Shown here: piece after piece, positions 57,003-64,000 of the stretch | How the letters are laid out: each line of letters begins with the position of its first letter | How positions within the stretch are numbered: position 1 is the stretch's first letter | Source of the DNA: Linyphia triangularis | Lineage: Eukaryota; Arthropoda; Arachnida; Araneae; Linyphiidae | Length of the DNA: 64,000 nucleotides | NCBI GenBank assembly: GCA_963978545.1 | Contig: OZ021723.1 | Coordinates: 94,408,002 to 94,472,001, forward strand | Direction: 5' to 3' | Program-made: the position numbers and the translations under genes | Notes under the pieces: generated by a model | What the model saw: the letters and a program-made list of their open reading frames with translations, nothing else | Told to the model about the DNA's origin: nothing | The model's database searches: none

Positions 57003-59961
57003 CGTTTCTTTTGAGTCTTTACGTATTTAAGCCTTCAATCAAGTATTGCAGAAAATGTACGATTGGATACTTTTGAAAGACTTTAAGTTTTATAAATATC
57101 ATTTCAATAATTTTAAAAGTTTTTTTTTTTTTTTCAATTTCTCATTACTCGATTTTTTTTTAAATTACAATATTTAAGATGTTTAGGTCTTTGGGTTTTG
57201 TAATTATAATCCCTTCCCCATATGTTTGACTCATATGTTTTGAAAAAATTCTGCAAAGAACTTTCATGTCTAATTTAGCAAGAAAATAATTAGGAATTGA
57301 TTCCTTTAGTAATCTAAAGTATTGTGATTTTATGGTTTGGGATTGATTAAATGCTGCATTACAAAAAACGTTCACAATCAGATTAACACTTGGAAGGTTA
57401 TAGAGAAACACAACATATTTCATAACGCTTCTTGTTCAGTCCAACGTGACCATCAAACTGATAAAGTAGAACACTATTCGTTATTCTCTATTCCATAGAA
57501 TATCACACCATAACAGTTTTTAGGATATATAGCCATATAGATTAGGAAACATTTAGCTCACCCTTATCCTATTTATCTCAAAACAACCTTAATTAACTAT
57601 CGAACAAATTAACTTCAAATTTGCTTTTGCTTTGTGTATTTATTTTGAAACATATTGTTTTTAAAAATTAGAAGTTTTCATAAAAAAATAAATACTAAAA
57701 ATATCTTTAGAATCTTAACTCCAAATTAATAGCCTATTTATAAAGCTAATTAATTTAGATAACGTTCTAGCCTAATTAATTTCACCTAAATATGGGACAC
57801 ATTTTAATGATTCAGCTGTTGAGGCATAAAAAACTGCTTTCCATTTGAAAATAATTAAGGGTTAATGCATTTAATTTTGAAACCAAATTCCATTCATTGC
57901 AAAACAAATTTATTAAACAGCACATTGAATCATTTACTTTTAAATCTTGGGACATGGATGTAAAATAGTTGAAAGTAACTACTTTAGCTTTAATAGTTGT
58001 GTTTTAAACACAGTAAACTATTTTTAGACCACTAATGAACGTATCATTTGGAAAGAATTTCCTCCGAGGATCTAATTAAAGACCGTAATTTTTAATTCCA
58101 AAGAAGGCGTTAAAAAAGCAAAAAAGATATTCCTTATAACATCAAGAAAGCACTAATTCCACCTTTCGTCTTGAATCCTTCCAAAACAACCTAATGAAAT
58201 TTCACTATTCCCACCAGGAATAGAGAGTTCTTTCTTCTTTTTTTTTTCCGCAAGAAAAAGACCAAAAACACAAACGTCAAAGTTTTCTTCCCTTCTCTAA
58301 TTGGTGTCATTAAACAAGGGCGTTTCGCTGGGTCAAAGAAGCAGGGGACAATTACGGCCGAGCCAAAGGATAATAGCTGATAATTAACAAACTGGACATT
58401 TTTGTTTCCCTGCGGAAATCGGATTCATCGTTGTTAACTTCGTAGGTTGTCATCCCGGAATAGCACGAGAGATTCACGGCGTGTAAAGATATCGATTGAC
58501 TAAGTGGGTCGTTTTATGCAAGATTTTCAGTTCTTCAAGGAGATTGTGGTTTATAATTACAACTTTCTAATGAATAAACTAACTTTTAAACCCATTATAT
58601 TAACTTCGATTTTGTGTGTAATGTATGTCTGTCGATAGCGGGCAAATCTGCGGAGGCCAAAATAATAAATTCCAAAAAACACTTATCATATCATTATTGA
58701 ACACATTTGGTTGAGCCTGAAAATAATGATCAAATAAAATGAGATAGCAAGCTATTTTTAGAACAAATTAAATCGAAAATGCGAATTAAAAAATAAAATG
58801 TGACTAAAATGAAAATGGAGTCTTGCAATTTTCATCAAATCATTCGCCATTGTTGTGGTAGGAGGATGTTGGCAATTTCATTGGAATGGGGTATTCACTA
58901 TCATTGGTGCATTTAGGGTCGACAGTTTGTTTTTTGTACCTTACCTTGAATAAAATGAGTACCAACTAAAAAGATTTTTCGATAAATAAATTTTTATTTG
59001 TGACTTTGACAATAAAGTGCAAATATGCTTTATTTCTGCTCCTACGCGGTCGAAATCGGATAATAAGAAAATGCGGTCGTTTCTAAACACCCTGTAAAAA
59101 CAAATGTCTCAAATATTTATATATACACAGTTTTCTAAGTAGATAACAGTGGAATAAAATATTAAATCTTATAATACAATATGGAGCATCATGATCATAT
59201 TTAAAAAACATCGACGTTAACAGACTTTACGTTACTTTAGTAGCAACTATAGGATCATTTGGTGTCTTTTTATCTTGTCGTTCGTACACCAAGTACTAAA
59301 AATCAATAACACTTTATCCTTTTGAAAATGAAATTAATTTAAGTAATTATTTAGATTGGGATTTTTTTTATGTTTTTGATATCAATTCTTTTGAAAGCAA
59401 ATTAAATCAAACGGTGAAAGTGATGCCACAACTTACTTCTGAAAAAAGTATTTCCACGCATATATTATCAGCGAATGATTTGCATAAAATATATACAAGT
59501 TTTTCGAATCGATTAAGTTGCTTCAATATTAAACAAAATTTGAAATGTGTTTTTTTTCCGGAAAATATTCTTTCATTAATGCAACTCTGCCTCTTATAAA
59601 ACTTACTACAATTCTGATATTTTTTCCCTCCAGTTTCTAATTATACGCACTTATAATGCCACATTGCTCGTTCGATAATTCACTGAAATTACTTGCTTAA
59701 TATTTCACAAAAAATGGCTTAGAGGTGATTATCACTTTATGGTCCATTTCTCTCATTAATTCTTAATGATAAGTATTTTTCTTAATCTAAACCATTTTCT
59801 ATATTAATTAGATAAAAAAAAGCAGAAAAAGGTTTTTATATTGAATATTGTTTCTTTGCATCAAGTTTTAATCCTCTTACAAATATTTATAATTTCAACC
59901 AACGTAAGTATTTTTTATTTTTACAAAATATTTATTGTTTATATCTAGATAATTGCAAATG

Positions 59962-59993
<32 letters not shown>

Positions 59994-60498
59994 TTTTTTA
60001 AGTATTTATTGAAGTACTGGAAGTAGTTGAATAATAAGCCGCAGTCTGTTTTTTATTATACATTATTGACATGCTTTTTAGTATTATTGAGAATGTATTA
60101 ATTTTGTTGTGTTAATATCGAATTTGCTTAAGTCAATATTAACCTAGTTTTCTAAATCCAATTCCCTTGAAAACTTAATTACAATGACCATACAATTTAA
60201 AAAACTTATTTTTGATTAACTCTGCAAAATTATAACTACACTATTAAAGTATATATTATAAATGTGGCTAAAAATGTTTAGAAAATTAAGTTAGGATACT
60301 TGAAATAAATATTACGATTCCTCAAATTGTTTAAAAGAAAATTGGAAATTTCTCTTAAAATACTTTTTTCTAATCAGTATGAATAAAATGTAAAAAAAAT
60401 AAAATAAAAAAATACTATGTTCCTGCCAACTGCTGGAGTTAACAGCATTACTTAGCGTTAATAAAACTGTTAAAAGTGCCATCATTGTATCGAATATA
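57003..60498. other. AT-rich region with one GC-richer island and a lone mariner end
   Basis: 58,270-58,520 is of high complexity (GGACAATTACGGCCGAGCC region). At 59,096 a lone mariner-like end (GTTTCTAAACACCCTGTA) occurs without a partner. The rest is AT-rich with no supported gene. Confidence 0.5.
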
Positions 60499-60500
60499 TA

Positions 60501-61907
60501 CAGGGTGTCCTGAAACAGATTTTTTTTTTTTCAAAAATTAATTACAGGAAAACCATTAACGTTAAGAGAACAATTCTTGCAACAATTATTGCTTCATGTG
60601 ACAAGGCATACAATTTCTCCCCTAGAGTTCCTGGTTTTAGTTCAAAAAGTTGCCAATAGATGGTGCTGCACGTCACTCCTATTGTGCTTCCCGTAGTGTT
60701 ATGATGTATGCAAATAATCAAAATACGCTGCCTTAGAAGAGTTGATGTTTTGACTTAAAAGGTGTGTTCTGTGACTGGGCAAACAAAGAGAGCTGACCAG
60801 GAGTGGAAGCAATCTGTTGGAAAGTATTGCAAATGACATGTATTCGTTGGAGGAAAGGATTTTCCTTCTATTGGAATTTCACCGATTGGGGGAGAGTACT
60901 ACTGCAACAAGAAGAAGCTTTCAGCGCAAATTTCAAGTCACTAAGTGTCTGAAGCCATGTACAATGAAGAAATTTTACGAGAAATTCAAACGTACAGTTA
61001 GTGCTGCGGATGAGAAAGTCGGAACTGTTGGAAGACAGCGGACGGTTGTTACAGAAGCACATATACAGGTCATTGCGGAAACAATTTCACGCTCCCCTAC
61101 AAAATCAGTCCGAAAAACTGCAGCCGTATGTCAAGTGAGCAAAACGTGCGTCAGTGCCTAACCCTGTTCCCGTACAAAATTAAAAAGCAGCAACCACTTC
61201 AGACCGTATCCGTAGAAAAAAGAAACATGTTTGCGAATGAAATGCTGGAAATGATTGATGATGGCATTTTTGATGTGAACTCTATATGGTTTTCAGGCGA
61301 AGCGCGTTTTCATCTCGATGGAGTCAATAAACAAATTTGGCGAATATGGGGAACTGAGAACCCTTATGCGCGTGTTCCACAATCACTCTACTCTCAAAAA
61401 GTGACTGTATGGGCAGTTGTTTCCAGTAGAGGTATCATCGGTTCCTTTTTGTTTTTTACGTGATCTACTTCCAAACAATATGTTGAAATTTTCAACGATT
61501 TTGTAGGCATTGAAAATGCATTGATCGAATCATTAGCGACATCCTGCTTCATGCAAGATGCTGCCAGGCCTAACCGTTCTGCTGACATTTTCCGTTTCTT
61601 AGAGGAATATTTTGATGACCGCGTAATTGCTTTGAGACAAATGTGAGGATTAGATTGGCAACCATATTCACCAGATTTGAATCCATACGATTTCTTCCTT
61701 TGGGGTCAGCTGAAGAATGCTGTGTACCGGAAAAATCCCCGAACTCTGGAAGAACTCGAAGAAAAAATCAGGAATGAATGCGGTGCGGCCATTTCGGTGG
61801 CCACTTTATAGAAAATGTCTGCTAACTTTTCCCTCCGATTACGACATGCGATCGCGACTAATGGGGACCTTTCGAAAATATTGTAATATGATTTTCCTTT
61901 ATTGAAG

Positions 61908-61942
<35 letters not shown>

Positions 61943-62148
61943 TGTATATTTCAATTTTTTTTTTTTTTAATATACAGGTTTATTATTCAGCTCCATCTGT
62001 TGGCAACTTTTTGAACTAAAACCTGGAATTCTGGGGAAATTTTGTTATGCCCTTTCACATGAATTTGCTGCAAGAATTGTTTTCTTATTCTTAAACGTTT
62101 TCCTGTAATTAATTTTTAAAAAAAGTCAGTCTAATTTAGTACACTCTG
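60501..62148 (+). mobile_element. Degenerate mariner/Tc1-superfamily transposon with long terminal repeats
   Basis: Terminal inverted repeats of about 180 bp (left CAGGGTGTCC..., right ...GTACACTCTG) between TA dinucleotides at 60499-60500 and 62149-62150. The repeats share AAAAATTAATTACAGGAAAA and GTTTTAGTTCAAAAAGTTGC. A decayed transposase lies inside. Confidence 0.93.
60817..61905 (+). pseudogene. Mariner/Tc1-superfamily transposase pseudogene with N-terminal HTH
   Basis: The N-terminal part (MYSLEERIFLLLEFHRLGES to KTAAVCQVSKT) is the helix-turn-helix seen in many arthropod transposases. The catalytic half follows after a frameshift near 61150: WFSGEARFHLDG, NKQIWRIWGTENP, VTVWAVVSSRGIIG, CFMQDAARPNRSADIF, and YSPDLNPYDFFLWGQLKNAV, ending LRHAIATNGD. 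The first catalytic Asp block (normally SDE) has become SGE. Stops and frameshifts occur near 61460, 61644 and 61808. The second to third Asp spacing is 43 residues, counting one in-frame stop, rather than 34. Inactive. Confidence 0.92.
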
Positions 62149-62150
62149 TA

Positions 62151-63699
62151 TAGCCTCAAAAATACGGTCTACAAACACGCTTTTCTTAAAGCCAAACAGT
62201 TCGGAATTTTGAAGCGATTTTTTGTAATTATAAATAGTTAATACAGTTTTTTTGTTTGTTGTTATTGTTGCTTTTTTTCGAATATGAAATTGTTTCGTAG
62301 ACATCGTTTTTTAGATATATCATCACTGCAGTTCTTGTATCTCATAAGCCAAAACTTTCAATTACTATATGCTAACATAAGGTAATGAACGCATTGCTTT
62401 CGGTCAACATTTAATATTTTTTTTTTCGCATTTCTACATGGGTTGGTTTTTAACGTTTTTGAGTCTAAAGAAGTGGTCTAAAAATGTATGTGTGTGCCTG
62501 TCTGTGGTCATCATGACTTCTGAATCAATTAACTTAAGATATTCAACTTTCCATTCCGGAGTCATTGTTTGTCATGGGATCTGACATTTAGGTTTTCTTT
62601 AAAATTGCGCATGCGCATAAGGTAGCTGCCATTGAAAAATTTATATTTTTTAGCAATTGCCTTAACCCCCCCCCTAAAAAAAATACGTCTCTAACGATTG
62701 TAACCAATATTGTTCTCTGAATATCCCCTCCTCCGAAATTCCGTATAAATGCGATAAAGGCGTAAAAGTCGAAAAACGAACGACTTTAATCGAAAGTTTT
62801 TCCCTTGTGCATCGTCCATCAACGACTTTTCTCTTCAGTTTCACTTACAAGAAACGGAAATGTAATAATTTTCGAAAAGTATATCGCCAATTTAGTAATT
62901 TTGTCGTGTGGTTTTTTCGAGTGTGTGTGTGTGGGAGAGGGGTGGGGTGGGGGGATCAATGCAAGAATTATTGTAAAAATATACCCAAACTGGCAATTTT
63001 TTTTTAAGTTAATGAAAATATGAAAACAATATAAAAACGGAAACGGTAAATTGAATCGATCCGTTTAAAGTTTAACTGTAGTGGCCATTAATAGTGTAAT
63101 TAAAAGTTGTGCAGTGTCCCACATTCATAGTTGCTTAATAATTATAAATTCCTGTGCGTTTCCAAATACGTAAATAAACCAATCCACGTATTGTATAAAA
63201 ACGCCATGTAAGCCTCAAAACAAGAAAATGCATTGGTATGGCCGTTTAAACTATTTATTTTGTACCAACCTAACAGTGCCAATTTATACAGTTGTTTAAA
63301 TCTCCTGGTCAGATGATTTTCTGGGTTGCGAGTTACTGGAATTACAGCGACGATATAAGAGATATCTGGTAGTCGTTGTAGTTTAGACAAATTTGCAAGC
63401 TTTCCAACACATACTGACATGTAGACAACGTTGTGCGTAAGTTGACAATTCTTATAATACCAATTAAGGAACTAGTAAATTTATAAGATTTATGAAATAT
63501 AGAGGAAGTTTTCATAACAAATGGTCCAGTCTTTAAATCCAGAAGAATTTTATGCAAGCAATCAGTAGATCTAGTAGACAACGTTTCTAAGTATTTAAAA
63601 TTTAAAACAAGCTTTTAACGACTGACTATCTGTTTCTGCCACATTTAAGTGCTTAACACAACCAAATACACCTCGTAATTTTGAGCATCTAGAAGAATA
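62151..63699. other. AT-rich region, no gene supported
   Basis: Contains a GT/GGGG-rich patch at 62920-62955. Frames of 60-90 codons lack family features. Confidence 0.5.
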
Positions 63700-63885
63700 C
63701 CAGATCATAATCTTCTACTGTAAAACCATCTCTCAAACCCCACCACACCAACGAGAGGATATTGAGGCCACGACAGATTTAATGTGCACCAGCCCCCATT
63801 AGGTACACACCTGATCTTCGGCGGCCTTCGAGGATCGAACCCACAACCCTCTGATCATGAGCTTGATACTGTGACCACCAGGATA
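63700..63885 (-). mobile_element. tRNA-derived SINE of a second family
   Basis: Minus strand begins CCACTATCCTGGTGGTCACA with an A-box-like GTGGTCACAGTATC and a B box GGTTCGATCC, then a body containing GGTGCACATTAAATCTGTCG and GTGGCCTCAATATCCTCTCG. Not a functional tRNA: no intact acceptor stem. Left boundary is approximate and no target duplication identified. Confidence 0.8.
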
Positions 63886-64000
63886 GTGGAGTTTAACCTC
63901 AAATAAAAAGAATATCTAAAGTTTAGCTGAAAGTTAATTATAACGTTAAATAAATGTAAATAAAAATTAAAATAAGCATCAAACTAACGACGACGGCTTT

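Noticed and set aside
63820..63885. Possible tRNA gene on the minus strand
   Set aside because: A and B boxes are present but no paired acceptor stem, and a SINE body follows.

Overview
This is an AT-rich eukaryotic window with spliceosomal introns, abundant microsatellites, foldback elements, tRNA-derived SINEs, LTR and mariner/Tc1 remnants. The gene content (an SLC36 amino-acid transporter and an arthropod-type gustatory receptor) points to an arthropod. I favour an arachnid, probably a spider, because of the repeat style and the single-exon gustatory receptor, but I cannot prove that from sequence alone.

Left third (1-19,175, + strand): one complete multi-exon gene for a proton-coupled amino-acid transporter (SLC36/PAT family). 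I assembled 12 exons by GT-AG boundaries and reading phase. They join without a break into 513 codons plus a stop (750 to 19,175). The introns carry a 120-bp tandem array at the window edge (upstream of exon 1), a telomere-like 16-bp minisatellite split by a solo LTR, a 219-bp satellite hit by a SINE, hairpin elements, and AT, trinucleotide and 33-bp arrays.

19.2-25.1 kb: a foldback element, a dead Tc1-like transposase, two related tRNA-like repeats, then an intact single-exon 402-codon gustatory-receptor-like gene (+). A 5'-truncated LINE end (-), with a perfect 14-bp target duplication, sits about 66 bp after the receptor stop codon.

25.1-64 kb: no complete gene found. It holds three more LTR copies (one inside a foldback element), a 725-bp near-perfect palindrome with TTAT duplications, a foldback built from two opposed mariner transposase ends, two piggyBac-like MITEs with TTAA sites, a 23-bp array, a 170-bp array, a 450-bp AAAT tract, a degenerate 1.65-kb mariner/Tc1-type transposon with about 180-bp terminal repeats, and a SINE at the right edge. 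A few GC-richer, high-complexity islands (near 39.7, 46.9, 52.1, 55.7 and 58.4 kb) and one exon-like 63-bp segment (45,677) stand out. They suggest this stretch could be a large intron or the regulatory flank of a gene outside the window.

The two genes have no evident functional link. The transporter would move small amino acids with protons across plasma or lysosomal membranes, and the receptor would be a chemosensory channel. I did not find a clearly new multi-gene system. The most notable items are the two optional-looking 75-nt exons in the transporter, the within-gene GC3 shift, and several nested, cleanly bounded mobile elements.
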